From the NCBI GenBank assembly GCA_017985985.1, contig JAGNWK010000002.1:1-64000 (forward strand): a stretch of DNA of 64,000 nucleotides. Direction: 5' to 3'. The notes under the pieces were generated by a model, which saw only the letters and a list, made by a program, of their open reading frames with translations, had not been told where the DNA came from and made no database searches. This stretch comes from Oligoflexales bacterium. GTDB lineage: Bacteria; Bdellovibrionota_B; Oligoflexia; Oligoflexales; Bog-1112. The translations under genes were made by a program, and so were the position numbers. Positions 25,815-35,696 of this stretch are shown here, piece by piece; within the stretch, counting starts at the first letter, position 1, and each line of letters begins with the position of its first letter.

Positions 25815-26819
25815 GTGAGCCAGTATACGACTCAGATTGACGCTTCGACTCCTAGTTCTAGTTCAGCAGATACTCCAGCGGGTAATAGCAATGACCAGCT
25901 TGTTCTTGAAATGTTTAAGGTGCATGAACTATTCTGTAAAGCTGTTTTAGACGCCTATGTCTTGATGGGAAAAAACGGTAAGATACTAAAATTCAACCCT
26001 CTTTTTTCCATGCTCTTGGGGAAAAAACAAAAACAGATCCTTAAATCGGGCTCACTCGAAGAACTCATTAACTTCCAGATCAATGGGGGCGCCTTCACCC
26101 TCAAGGATCTCTATCAATATTCCCAACCAACACGATTGGATGAAGTAAGAGGATCCACAGAGCTTAGCCCAGACCTCAACCTCATCGTAGGGGTCTTCCC
26201 GTTCGTCAGTGGTGGAGAGACGGTCGGTATCTTTATGCTCCTACGGGACGTCACCGCTGAGACCAACCTACAGGACAAATATAAAGTCAAATCTACACAG
26301 TCGATCACCGATAAGTTAACAGGCCTATACAATCGAGCCTACTTTGACCAATATCTACCTGAAGCCATCAAACAGGTGGAGAGTCGAGGTGAACGTGAGC
26401 GCGCGCACCTCTCTATTATCATGGCTGATATTGATCATTTCAAAAAAATAAATGACAACTACGGCCATCTTGCTGGGGATTACGTCCTTGAAAACGTAAG
26501 TGCCGTCTTCAGCAGTATCTTCCGTAAGACAGACGTCATTTGCCGCTATGGGGGGGAAGAGTTCCTGGCCATCCTTCCCTCTACCGATAAGGAGGAGGCG
26601 TTTCAAGCAGCAGAAAAGCTGCGCAAGGCTGTTGCTGCAGGTGTCTATGAATTCAATGGGGTTAAAATTCCGGTTACGATCAGTATGGGCGTTGCCGAGA
26701 TAGACGTCGGTAAAGAAATAGCCTCTCAAGCCCTAGCCCGAGCAGATGCCGCCCTCTACCACTCTAAAGAGAGTGGACGGAACAAGGTCAGCGTCAACGA
26801 TAAAGGCGCTATAAGATAG
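25815..26819 (+). CDS. PAS-GGDEF diguanylate cyclase
   Basis: 334 residues starting with GTG after a GGGGG-type ribosome site. The N-terminal half contains a PAS-like domain (about 35-150) without membrane segments, so the protein is cytosolic. The C-terminal GGDEF domain is intact: DKLTGLYNRAYFDQYLP, MADIDHFKKINDNYGHLAGD, active site YGGEEFLAILP, and VTISMGVAEI. It should make cyclic di-GMP. No RxxD inhibitory site is seen directly before GGEEF. Its last 11 nt overlap the 3' end of the convergent gene at 26809-28680. Confidence 0.92.
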   Translation: MSQYTTQIDASTPSSSSADTPAGNSNDQLVLEMFKVHELFCKAVLDAYVLMGKNGKILKFNPLFSMLLGKKQKQILKSGSLEELINFQINGGAFTLKDLYQYSQPTRLDEVRGSTELSPDLNLIVGVFPFVSGGETVGIFMLLRDVTAETNLQDKYKVKSTQSITDKLTGLYNRAYFDQYLPEAIKQVESRGERERAHLSIIMADIDHFKKINDNYGHLAGDYVLENVSAVFSSIFRKTDVICRYGGEEFLAILPSTDKEEAFQAAEKLRKAVAAGVYEFNGVKIPVTISMGVAEIDVGKEIASQALARADAALYHSKESGRNKVSVNDKGAIR

Positions 26820-28680
26820 TTTCTGGGTGAACCGGCTGCGCAGCTTCACCCAGACTCCCTCCTTGCAACAAGCTAGGACTCAAGTCCTTCGATTTTTTCC
26901 AAGAAATAGCGATAGCATAACTTCCCTCAACAGTAGGGAGTTGTGTTACTCGTATTCCAAAAGCTTCCAGGAGACGAGATGCTTCCCTGATTTGCCTTAG
27001 ATATTTTTCATCCCTTTGGAAGTTTACAAGACCACGCTCATCGACAATAGAAAGAGTGAGCATTTGAAGTTCATCCCTCTCTCTTTGTTTAAAAACGAGA
27101 GTTAGAGATTTATCACGTAAAGAGTTCTGTGCTCGGATTGCTTGAAAAAGTTTAAAAAACACAGCTACCCAAAGGGATGGATTGGGAGGGATCGGTAGAA
27201 CCAAATTTCCTACTGTCTCAACTCTTAGTTTAAACGGGACATATTCTAACTCTAATTGTAAGATCTCCTGAGCTTTTTGCGTAACATGTTCAAACGAGGA
27301 GCTCTCCATTTGATCTTGATCCACAACGGTGAAGCCATACCAATTAGAAAATAATGAGTAAGGCCACTTGCTCTGCTCAGATAGTTTACTGAATTCAATT
27401 TTGATGATACTAAAAAAAGAAAGTAAAGACTCCAGATGAGAACTTAAGTAAAGAATTTGCTCGTCTAACTCCGTAAGAGAGACATGCTGCCGGGAAGGTG
27501 TTTCATAGAGAGTTCTTATAAATTTTCTGGCACCAAATTGATCGATTCCCTCTTTCCAGTTTCGCAAGAAACTTAGGATTTCACCCGTTTTTTCCTCTAG
27601 CCCACTATCTAAGCAAACTCGAATATCCTCTAGACCATGCTCCAAAGACTGTAACTTCTCCATAAGGAGAAGAATGTGCTTCTCAACACTGTTTTTCAAG
27701 CTGATCCCTAAAGACGGTTCATTGAATAGATCCTCAAAAGTCTTAATTCTAGCTTTCATGTCATGGAGCAGAAACTCCTGCTCTTTAAGCTTAGAAGAGA
27801 GGGGATTCCTCTCTGATGATTCAGAGCTGGTATCGGCTGACAAACCTTTATAGGGGGCAAAATTCGGCTCGTCTTTAGGAATCTGGGCTGCGAGCCTCTC
27901 CTCTTGCTGAGAACGTCGAATGGCAACCAAGATAAACATAGAGGCTAAAAGACAGAACAGGAGGGTGACAAAATTCCCTAAAGGGGTTTTAAAAACTTGG
28001 ATCTTTTCTTTTAGGACTTCTTTATAAACATGTGATTCAGAAAAAAGAGCTGGTCGGATAGAAGCAGAGCCTGAGCCTTCTACAAAAAAGAATCTTCGTC
28101 CCAAGTCCACACTATTTTCAGCAACAGCAACGACATGAAGCTCAGAAAGAGACAGGGCCTCTTTCAAAAAGGGATAGGTCTGTACCCAGTCATGGTCAAG
28201 GAGAACCTGACCTGTAAGCCAAAAATTTTTATTCTCAGCCAGCTTCATCTTCTTAGAAAAGGACAAGAACAACTGATCTGGGATACCTGTCTGTCCCCAT
28301 TGAAATCCTTCCTGTATCGGACAGGAAGGATTAGGAACCTTCTTATAGTGAGCTTTCGATAATGGCTCGCACTGCTCATCCAGCAAGAGAATTTGGTCTA
28401 TCTGACCATATTTGATCCGTCCGAGCATATTTTTCTGCATGGAATTGGGAAGACCAAGCTCTATGGGACTTAGAACCGATGTATCCATGGCAAGATTATC
28501 AATATGAGAACTAAGAGTCATGCGAGTTGAATGAAGAGCAAATGAAAACGCTTCTTTGCTCTTTTCTAAACCAAGCCATGTCTCATCAAGATACTGGTTT
28601 ACAGGAAGGGACAGAATCGCAAGAAGGGAAAAGACAAGAGAGAAGATGAGCGGCAGACGCCCCCTTGGCGTTGTTTTCAT
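26809..28680 (-). CDS. Membrane protein with periplasmic sensor region and degenerate kinase-like C-terminus
   Basis: 623 residues from ATG 28680 (an in-frame TTG lies just before). Membrane segments at about 11-28 and 233-252 flank a periplasmic region. A coiled-coil-rich cytoplasmic part follows (about 290-420). The C-terminal 200 residues vaguely recall a histidine-kinase dimerisation/ATPase region (LVFKQRERDELQMLTLSIVD), but I see no H-box, N-box or glycine boxes, so catalysis is doubtful. It begins 45 nt after the stop of actF on the same strand and may be co-transcribed with the ACIII operon. Function unknown. Confidence 0.6.
   Translation of the reverse strand: MKTTPRGRLPLIFSLVFSLLAILSLPVNQYLDETWLGLEKSKEAFSFALHSTRMTLSSHIDNLAMDTSVLSPIELGLPNSMQKNMLGRIKYGQIDQILLLDEQCEPLSKAHYKKVPNPSCPIQEGFQWGQTGIPDQLFLSFSKKMKLAENKNFWLTGQVLLDHDWVQTYPFLKEALSLSELHVVAVAENSVDLGRRFFFVEGSGSASIRPALFSESHVYKEVLKEKIQVFKTPLGNFVTLLFCLLASMFILVAIRRSQQEERLAAQIPKDEPNFAPYKGLSADTSSESSERNPLSSKLKEQEFLLHDMKARIKTFEDLFNEPSLGISLKNSVEKHILLLMEKLQSLEHGLEDIRVCLDSGLEEKTGEILSFLRNWKEGIDQFGARKFIRTLYETPSRQHVSLTELDEQILYLSSHLESLLSFFSIIKIEFSKLSEQSKWPYSLFSNWYGFTVVDQDQMESSSFEHVTQKAQEILQLELEYVPFKLRVETVGNLVLPIPPNPSLWVAVFFKLFQAIRAQNSLRDKSLTLVFKQRERDELQMLTLSIVDERGLVNFQRDEKYLRQIREASRLLEAFGIRVTQLPTVEGSYAIAISWKKSKDLSPSLLQGGSLGEAAQPVHPETIL
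26823..26853. terminator. Hairpin between convergent diguanylate cyclase and sensor-like genes
   Basis: Perfect 9-bp stem CTGGGTGAA / TTCACCCAG (26823-26831, 26845-26853) with loop ccggctgcgcagc. It starts just after the plus-strand stop and lies within the 3' part of the minus-strand gene. The loop belongs to the GCTGCGCAGC hairpin family. No T tract, so termination would be weak. Confidence 0.5.
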
Positions 28681-28725
28681 CAAATTATTCTCCGCATCTG
28701 GCTTAGTCTTGGGAAGGGCACTCTC

Positions 28726-29982
28726 TTAATGATGTACCCGTTCGTCTAAGGATCGATGAAGCAAAGGATCTGCTAGACTAAGCATGGGAGTTTTCTCAGC
28801 ATAAGTAAAGACAGAAAGCAGAAAAGCCGCCAAAAATCCTAGCGATATAGCCAGTTCTAACCAGGGACCATGCCATTCTCCTGCATTCACCAGCTCTGGC
28901 ATCACAACAAGCATACTGTTAAGCCACTGAGCCGCTAAGACGACAACACAGACGGGGATAGCTATATGAGAGGTCCACTTGTTCGCTTTTGGAATCAACA
29001 AGATAAAGGGAAAAAGAAAACTAATAAAAGGAGCAGCGATCACATATTTAAGCCAAGGAGCACCCATCCGTGTGATGAGATAAGAGGTCTCCTCTGGCAT
29101 ATTGGTATACCAGTACGTCAGCACATGAGCATAAGTTAAGTAAGCAAAAAATACAGTGAAACCAAAAAGCAACTTGCCTATATCATGAAAATTATTCCTT
29201 GCAAAATAGCCTCCCACTGCTGAGCTCTGCAAAGCAAACATAGCAAGCAGTGTGCTGGCTAACAGGACTTGCATCATAATCGCAAAATTCCACCCCCCCC
29301 ATAAAGTTGATAGCCAAGTGGGAGCTAACGACATCGTAAGGTCAAAAGAGAGAAGTGAGAAACATAAGGCATACACAACTAGGATCGGGGCCGAACACAT
29401 CCGCAGTCTCTGCGTCGCCTCTAAAGCAGACTGCTCCGCTTCTTCCTCCCGACCTTGCAGAACCAAGAAGTCTGCACGAGTAGAGATTTGTCTCTGCCAT
29501 AGAACAAGAGCCACAAGCACAGCCATTGCACCGAGATCACGAATCATCATAAAACCAGGGGTCAACCAACACGACTTTCCAGGAAAGGCTGAGAGAGAGC
29601 CCGGAGAAGCAATCCAGCTGTAGACCTTATGAGCATCGCCAAGCTTAAATTTTATACACAGAAAAAACAGGACCAAAGCCAATGCTGCCCACGGCACGAA
29701 GGCACCGAAAGATTCGTGGATTCGTTTTATAGGCCTACCCCAGAGGGCTCCGATCATGTCCTGCATATGTCCGAAAGCGACACCACCCAAGGCCAGTGAG
29801 AAGAAGAGCATCAGATTGAAGAGAAAAGCCCCCCAGACCCTCGTTCCAGACCCCATAGTGATCGCCAATACAAACACAACGACCGAGAAGACCAAGCAAA
29901 AAACTAAGGCACCACGAGTTGAGGATGAAATCTTGATAAAAAAATCATTTTTTCGTCGGTATAGCTCTTGTTCTGTCTTCAT
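28726..29982 (-). CDS. actF: Alternative complex III subunit ActF (NrfD-like quinol oxidoreductase membrane subunit)
   Basis: Second NrfD/PsrC-like integral membrane subunit of ACIII, which oxidises quinol and reduces cytochrome c. About 418 residues with ten or so membrane segments, including FGHMQDMIGALWGRPIKRIHESFGAFVPW and the C-terminal WLELAISLGFLAAFLLSVF. ATG 29982 is 4 nt past the actE stop; the longer reading from 30018 would overlap actE and starts in a Lys/Arg-rich stretch. Last gene of the act operon. Confidence 0.88.
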   Translation of the reverse strand: MKTEQELYRRKNDFFIKISSSTRGALVFCLVFSVVVFVLAITMGSGTRVWGAFLFNLMLFFSLALGGVAFGHMQDMIGALWGRPIKRIHESFGAFVPWAALALVLFFLCIKFKLGDAHKVYSWIASPGSLSAFPGKSCWLTPGFMMIRDLGAMAVLVALVLWQRQISTRADFLVLQGREEEAEQSALEATQRLRMCSAPILVVYALCFSLLSFDLTMSLAPTWLSTLWGGWNFAIMMQVLLASTLLAMFALQSSAVGGYFARNNFHDIGKLLFGFTVFFAYLTYAHVLTYWYTNMPEETSYLITRMGAPWLKYVIAAPFISFLFPFILLIPKANKWTSHIAIPVCVVVLAAQWLNSMLVVMPELVNAGEWHGPWLELAISLGFLAAFLLSVFTYAEKTPMLSLADPLLHRSLDERVHH

Positions 29983-29986
29983 CTTT

Positions 29987-30529
29987 TTACTCGCTATTCT
30001 TTTTTTGTAACTTCTCACGAAGATAAGCTATGAGTTTCCAACGTTCATGAAGAGATATAGCATGCCCGTAACTAGGCATGATCACTGATCCAAACGTAAT
30101 GCGATGGAAGAAAAAACCATCGCCTCTCTTCTGATAGACTTCCCCCGTCAGATCAGGAGCTGGTGGGAATTTATCCGCCAAATGACCTGCCCCTTTTGCA
30201 TCGCTCCCATGACAGACGGCACAGAACGTCTGAAAAAGATGACGTCCCTCTTCTAAGACAGTTTCATCGGGGACATGACCACTATAAGGACTATGCATGA
30301 CAAGCTCAGACTCTTCGGGCGTCTTTGGATAAAGAATAGCATTCCTTGCAATAGACCCCTCAGGAGGATTGATGTAAGTCCTCTGAGCCTTAGCCATAGG
30401 GCCATCCACCATATCAGGCATGTATTGCCAATTTGTTTCACTTGGATCACACGAGCAGAGCAAAACAAAAAAAGAACAAAAAAAGACAATACGAAAGGCT
30501 TGCTTTTGGTCTGCGTATATTTTTCTCAT
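29987..30529 (-). CDS. actE: Alternative complex III subunit ActE (mono-haem cytochrome c lipoprotein)
   Basis: 180-residue periplasmic c-type cytochrome. The N-terminal hydrophobic stretch ends in LLCSC, a lipobox. One haem site, FCAVCHGSDAKGAGH (about 108-122), and a Met ligand candidate in SVIMPSYG. The family receives electrons from the ActB/ActA side of ACIII. Overlaps actD by 4 nt. Confidence 0.9.
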   Translation of the reverse strand: MRKIYADQKQAFRIVFFCSFFVLLCSCDPSETNWQYMPDMVDGPMAKAQRTYINPPEGSIARNAILYPKTPEESELVMHSPYSGHVPDETVLEEGRHLFQTFCAVCHGSDAKGAGHLADKFPPAPDLTGEVYQKRGDGFFFHRITFGSVIMPSYGHAISLHERWKLIAYLREKLQKKNSE

Positions 30530-31068
30530 GGGCAGTATACTTCCTCTGCTCCTAAATTTTTTAGGATCTTCGCCTGTGAGCTGTCTACCCCAACCCCAGG
30601 AACAAATATAGCAAAGCGATCCTGAGTGAGACGAGGGTCCAAAACTCTCGCGTTGGGGTCAGGAAGCCTCCCCATCACGAGCATTCCTAAAATCGTAGCT
30701 ATAGCTCCAAATAAGATCATCAACTCAAAACCAAAAACAAAATAGGCTGGTAAAGAATAGATCCCAGGGCTTTTGCCCCCGACAACTAGAGGCCAGTCAT
30801 AGTCGAGACCAAGGGGTAGGGCAAAACCAGAGAATAAGCCTGTCAGAGCTCCAACCAACGTGAACCAACGCACCTGACTCGGACCATATATCTTCTCAGC
30901 GTGATCCATAAGTTCATGATAAGAGGTGTGAGAAATAATCTCGTGCCCTTGAAACTCTTTTTTCTGCTCGATAGCTTCCGCTGCCGCTTTCACATCATCT
31001 AAGTACTTAAAAATCGCTAATAAGCCCGGCTTTTTTAAATTATGCTTTGCGTGCTCAAACTGGCTCAT
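30526..31068 (-). CDS. actD: Alternative complex III subunit ActD (DUF3341)
   Basis: 180-residue DUF3341 membrane subunit of ACIII. Two membrane segments (LVGALTGLFSGFALPLGL and FELMILFGAIATILGMLVMG) follow a soluble domain containing the family segment GLLAIFKYLDDVKAAAEAI. ATG 31068 is chosen because GGAGAG lies 5-6 nt upstream; the frame extends to ATG 31083. Overlaps actC by 14 nt and actE by 4 nt. Confidence 0.88.
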   Translation of the reverse strand: MSQFEHAKHNLKKPGLLAIFKYLDDVKAAAEAIEQKKEFQGHEIISHTSYHELMDHAEKIYGPSQVRWFTLVGALTGLFSGFALPLGLDYDWPLVVGGKSPGIYSLPAYFVFGFELMILFGAIATILGMLVMGRLPDPNARVLDPRLTQDRFAIFVPGVGVDSSQAKILKNLGAEEVYCP

Positions 31069-32431
31069 GCGTCTCTCCACCATGCTTTTTATGAGGATTC
31101 ATAGGTTTGGGCATAATCAGTTTGAGTTCAGACATAGAAACAAAAGGGAAGAACCGGCAGAAAATTAGGAGCCATGTAAAAAACCAGCCGAAGCTCCCAA
31201 CAGTCAGACCAATCTCAATCAATCTTGGTTCGTAGTGTCCCCAAGAACCTGGCAAGAAATCCTCTGCTAAACTAGAAACAATAATATTATAACGTTCAAA
31301 CCACATCCCGAGATTGACCAAGACACAGATCACAAAAGATGTAGGGATATGAGCACGAACTCTTTTTGACCAAAATGCCAGTGGAAAAATGCAGTTACAA
31401 AAAGTCATCGTCCAAAAGTAGAAGCAATAAGGACCCGTCGCTCGTTTAACAAAAATAGCCCACTCATAAACGTTGCCGCTATACCAAGCTACAAAGAACT
31501 CAATACCATAAGCATACGCCACGATGGTAGAAGTAAGGAGGGTTAGCTTTAAAAGAGCATCCAGATGTTCATCGAGTATAAAACCCTCCATCCTAAACAT
31601 CCGTCGAAAGGGAACGACAAGAGTATAAACCATCGAACAGCCCGATAAGATCGCTCCCGCAACAAAGTATGGAGGGAAAATCGTCGTATGCCACCCAGGC
31701 TGCATGGCCATAGCAAAGTCCCAGGAGACGATGGAATGAACCGAGAGCACCAGAGGTGTCGCTAAAGCTGCCAGAAAACCATACCCGCACTCATAGTGGT
31801 GCCACTGTCTCAACGTTCCGGTCCAACCAAAAGAGAGTAAGCCGTAAACAAGGCGCTTAAAGCCTCTGACTCGATCCCTCATAGAAGCCAGGTCAGGCAC
31901 AAGACCCATATACCAAAAAAGAAGAGAAACTGTTAAATAGGTCGAAATTGCAAAAACGTCCCACAACAGGGGTGAGCGAAAATTGACCCAGAGATTGTTT
32001 GTATTCGGAAGCGGGAATAACCAGTACGCGGCATACCAAACCCTTCCTGCGTGGATAAGAGGGAAAAGGCCAGCTGTGATGACAGCAAAAACGGTCATCG
32101 CCTCAGCTGATCTATTCACACTATTCCGCCATTTTGCACGGAAGAGAAATAAGATCGCTGAAATCAGAGTGCCTGCATGACCAATCCCAACCCAAAACAC
32201 AAAGTTAGTGATCAAGACCCCCCAGTAAACCGGACTGTTTAAACCAGTAGAACCAGTTCCATAATTAGCCAAGTACACCCAAGAGAAGATCCCTATGGAA
32301 AGGCAGACTAGAGCGAGAGCCAAGGTGACATAGAAAGCAGGATGAGGCTTTTCACAAGCCATCAAAATCCCATCATTGACATCCGAAATTGTTTTTTTCC
32401 ACCTGACTTCACCTGAGGCAAGCTTGCTCAT
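31055..32431 (-). CDS. actC: Alternative complex III subunit ActC (NrfD-like)
   Basis: First NrfD-like membrane subunit of ACIII; it provides the quinol-binding site next to ActB. About 458 residues with ten membrane segments, including FWVGIGHAGTLISAILFLF and SVHSIVSWDFAMAMQPGWH, both typical of ActC. ATG 32431, 1 nt after the actB stop with GGTGG about 8 nt upstream, is preferred; in-frame ATGs extend to 32488 inside actB. The C-terminus is polar and His/Lys-rich (PHKKHGGETHEPV). Confidence 0.9.
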   Translation of the reverse strand: MSKLASGEVRWKKTISDVNDGILMACEKPHPAFYVTLALALVCLSIGIFSWVYLANYGTGSTGLNSPVYWGVLITNFVFWVGIGHAGTLISAILFLFRAKWRNSVNRSAEAMTVFAVITAGLFPLIHAGRVWYAAYWLFPLPNTNNLWVNFRSPLLWDVFAISTYLTVSLLFWYMGLVPDLASMRDRVRGFKRLVYGLLSFGWTGTLRQWHHYECGYGFLAALATPLVLSVHSIVSWDFAMAMQPGWHTTIFPPYFVAGAILSGCSMVYTLVVPFRRMFRMEGFILDEHLDALLKLTLLTSTIVAYAYGIEFFVAWYSGNVYEWAIFVKRATGPYCFYFWTMTFCNCIFPLAFWSKRVRAHIPTSFVICVLVNLGMWFERYNIIVSSLAEDFLPGSWGHYEPRLIEIGLTVGSFGWFFTWLLIFCRFFPFVSMSELKLIMPKPMNPHKKHGGETHEPV

Positions 32432-32432
32432 A

Positions 32433-35400
32433 TTAGTGTCCACCATGCTGCTGTGCGCCATGTTCCCCACCACGCTCCTCTGCGGCACGCTCCTTCAGCG
32501 AGACCTCCGCAAGATAGCTAACATTAGGCAGAGTTTTCAGACCGTAGTGTCCATGCTCAGGCTCACCTCCTAGAAGGAGGTAAGCTCGAGGATCCTTCCT
32601 TTCAACAGAGACCTGACTGTTGTTATCGTTTAAGTTTCCAAAAACGATGGCATTCATCGGACAGGTCTGTTGACATGCTGTTTGAATTTCCCCATCAAAC
32701 ACCTCTCGAACGTCTGCTTTGGCTTTATGTTTTGCATCGCGCAGACGCTGCACACAGAATGTGCACTTCTCCATGACTCCCTTGGTCCTGACTGTGACAT
32801 CAGGATTCGTCGGTCGAATATTGCGATTGTAAGACTCCTGTCCCATTTCCTCCCAACGATACGTCCACCAATTGAAACGACGAACTTTGTACGTACAGGC
32901 GTTGGCGCAATAACGGGTCCCTACGCAACGATTATAAGTCATCGCATTGAGACCTTCAGGATCATGAGTGGTTGCCAGGACTGGGCAAACGGGCTCGCAA
33001 GGGGCATGGTTACAGTGTTGACACATCACTGGTTGGAAGGAAACATGCGGGTTATTGATGTCTCCAAGAAAATATCGATCTAAGCGCAGCCAGTGCATTT
33101 CCCGACCGAGTAGAATCTGCTCACGACCAACCTGAGGAACATTGTTCTCAACAGCACAGGCAGCCATACAGGCCCCACAACCATTGCATTTATCAAGGTC
33201 AATCGACATGCCCCAACGATACGTCACCGTTTCCAGTTTTGGGAATATGTCAGGAACATCATCCAGCGTCACTTTCCGCTTGAGCTGTCTCGCTTCCGTC
33301 AGAGAAAGACTTTTAATAATGTCTTTCCTGTTAGCGAGATCACTATGTTTCTGCATGGCTGCCAGGCGATACCAGCGATTTGTAGGCTTTAATGTAACAG
33401 CAAACCCACTGGTCACAGGCTCTCTCGTCAAAGGATCTGAGGCAAAATCGACAAGAGCAAGCGGATTGACACCGTTTTTATAACTGATGGTACTTCGCTC
33501 ATCTTCGTGACCATTCCCGCGAGGAATAACCGCTGCTTGTGGGTGCAAACCAGGAAGAGGGTATGCCGCAAGTTCTAATCGTCCATTCGGCCCTGACACC
33601 TCAATCACCTGATTGCGCTTGATACCCATTGTTTGCATAGTATTGGGATTGAGAGCAAGCCAGGTATCCCAAGCAATGGTCGTTAGACTATCTCCAATCT
33701 CCTGAAGAACGGGGAGATGAGCTCCTCGACCGTCTCCCAACCTATGATCGAGGGGAGCGACAAGAACAAAGGTATGCTCGTTTTGCTTTTTTTCAGGCAA
33801 ACTCTTGAACACAGATTTTGTGAACTGTTCCTTAATACTTCGAAGAGGAAGAGAGGGACGACTTTCAACTCTACCGACAAAACCTCGTCGGACAACGGCC
33901 TTGAAGAAGGTCTCATAAGCTATTTTTGTCCCCAACAGGATATGCATAGCTTGCCACTGCTTCAGCAAATAGACATGGTAATCTTTGTAAGGCAAATTCT
34001 TACCAGAATTTGCCAAAATCCAAAGTAAAGACTCTTCGGCCTGCCTACTATCTGTCAAGGGACGGACAGTTGGTTGTCGAATAGACCAGAAACCAGCGAC
34101 AGGCTGCTCATCCCCCCAGGACTCCAACGTATGGTGCCCCGGCAATACATAATGAGCGAGTTTGTCTACATCGCAAGGAAAAGATTGCATAGACACGACA
34201 ATAGGAACTGATTTCAGCTTTTCTTTCAGCCCCCATGATGCGGGCACAGCAAAAAGAGGATTGCTGTCAATAACGAAAAGAACATCGAGTGAAGGGAGAT
34301 CTGAAAGAAATCGATCAAGATCCCCTGCTCGAATGGGAGAAGGCGACCACCCCTTACTAAAGAAGATGGTCTCTTCATATGCTCCGATTAATATATTCAT
34401 CAGAACAGCACAGAGCTGTAGCAAAGTCGCATTTTTATCAAAATTAGAACCACTCCCAGCCACTATCAAAGATGGAAGTTGGAGCATCTCATGAACAATT
34501 TTCTCTAAGGCCTCCTGACTCAAGTCAAGAGTCCGGAGACTCTCTTTTAAATCCGGCTGCTGAGATTGAAGAATTTCCTTAATGTAAGCTCTATCTGCAC
34601 TAGAGCCTTTGGAGGCAGGATTATCAAACAAAACTTGGAGAAAAGACAAGGCAACCAGGATTTCTGTACCAGCTGGGATCACAAAACGTTCGTCAGCCGT
34701 TGAACCTGTCAGGGTTAAGTGGGACTCGAACTGGACAAACTTCCCCCGCTGTCCCTTCCGATAGGAGTGCGATTTAGAGAAGCCCTTCGAATGAAAAACA
34801 GGAGCTACACCAGTACCCTGAAAATCAGACCCGATTCCAACAATATAATGAGCTTTTGCAAACTCAATACGCGGTAAATCAGGCTTCCCAAATGCCAGTT
34901 CATGGGCCTTCGACATACTTGCATAAAGGGAGTTCGACTCCCATGTGTAGAGGTGTTCTTTGCTCGACCCTGCTCGTTCGAGAACCTCTTCAAAGAACCT
35001 ATGCCTATTACCAGTCGAACCACCAGTAAAAATACCAACCTTCTTGTTTTGAGAGAGCAGAGCACCCAGCTCTTTATAAACATCATCCCAAGTCGCCGAC
35101 TGCAGTGCTTGCCCCTTGCGAACTTGAGGACCCTTCAAGCGTTCTGGATGATAAAGACCCTGTATGTCGGCTTGACCAAGTGCACAGAGCCCCCCTTGAC
35201 TGATGGGATGTTCTGAATTCCCTTCTATTTTAGTCGGACGTCCCTCTCTGGTCTTGATCGTGGTTCCACAAGCAGCAGGACAGCAGCCACAGGTAGACGC
35301 ATAGTGAACTGCGACCCCTGGAACTTGATCGATAGGCTGTTGAGAGTAGGCTATCGCCTTTTCGACAGGCCTCTTTACACAAGCAGAGGCCGTAGCAGCA

Positions 35401-35645
35401 GCCGTCCCCATCGCGAACAAACGCATGAAGTCCCTACGATCAAGTGGATACTCCGCGTTTGTTCCATCAGCCTTATCACCAGCGACAGACTCCGGAACTT
35501 CACCCAACTCTGGAATTCTTTCCTCAGCACTTGCATAATAAGGACCAGCGACCATATCCTTATTAGGGAGCTCAAAATCACCCTTAGGCGCGAAGACCTC
35601 GATTTTTTTTTCTAATTTCTCCAGGTCAAGATTTCGTTCGATCAT
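32433..35645 (-). CDS. actB: Alternative complex III subunit ActB (molybdopterin-oxidoreductase-like plus Fe-S domain)
   Basis: About 1070 residues. A twin-arginine signal DRRDFMRLFAMGTAAATASAC ends in Cys, suggesting a Tat-exported lipoprotein. The N-terminal part is homologous to molybdopterin oxidoreductases (STCGCCPAACGTTIKTREGR) but in ACIII lacks the cofactor. The C-terminal ferredoxin-like domain binds Fe-S clusters: CNGCGACMAAC, CQHCNHAPCEPVC, CVGTRYCANAC and CTFC...CQQTCP. It carries electrons from quinol to the haem subunits. ATG 35645 follows GAGAGGAAG. Codon use and gene order match a standard act operon. Confidence 0.93.
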   Translation of the reverse strand: MIERNLDLEKLEKKIEVFAPKGDFELPNKDMVAGPYYASAEERIPELGEVPESVAGDKADGTNAEYPLDRRDFMRLFAMGTAAATASACVKRPVEKAIAYSQQPIDQVPGVAVHYASTCGCCPAACGTTIKTREGRPTKIEGNSEHPISQGGLCALGQADIQGLYHPERLKGPQVRKGQALQSATWDDVYKELGALLSQNKKVGIFTGGSTGNRHRFFEEVLERAGSSKEHLYTWESNSLYASMSKAHELAFGKPDLPRIEFAKAHYIVGIGSDFQGTGVAPVFHSKGFSKSHSYRKGQRGKFVQFESHLTLTGSTADERFVIPAGTEILVALSFLQVLFDNPASKGSSADRAYIKEILQSQQPDLKESLRTLDLSQEALEKIVHEMLQLPSLIVAGSGSNFDKNATLLQLCAVLMNILIGAYEETIFFSKGWSPSPIRAGDLDRFLSDLPSLDVLFVIDSNPLFAVPASWGLKEKLKSVPIVVSMQSFPCDVDKLAHYVLPGHHTLESWGDEQPVAGFWSIRQPTVRPLTDSRQAEESLLWILANSGKNLPYKDYHVYLLKQWQAMHILLGTKIAYETFFKAVVRRGFVGRVESRPSLPLRSIKEQFTKSVFKSLPEKKQNEHTFVLVAPLDHRLGDGRGAHLPVLQEIGDSLTTIAWDTWLALNPNTMQTMGIKRNQVIEVSGPNGRLELAAYPLPGLHPQAAVIPRGNGHEDERSTISYKNGVNPLALVDFASDPLTREPVTSGFAVTLKPTNRWYRLAAMQKHSDLANRKDIIKSLSLTEARQLKRKVTLDDVPDIFPKLETVTYRWGMSIDLDKCNGCGACMAACAVENNVPQVGREQILLGREMHWLRLDRYFLGDINNPHVSFQPVMCQHCNHAPCEPVCPVLATTHDPEGLNAMTYNRCVGTRYCANACTYKVRRFNWWTYRWEEMGQESYNRNIRPTNPDVTVRTKGVMEKCTFCVQRLRDAKHKAKADVREVFDGEIQTACQQTCPMNAIVFGNLNDNNSQVSVERKDPRAYLLLGGEPEHGHYGLKTLPNVSYLAEVSLKERAAEERGGEHGAQQHGGH

Positions 35646-35696
35646 GTTCAAGCTTCCTCTCAACACAGCTTTGCTTCGCGGCCCTGGCCCTGTAAT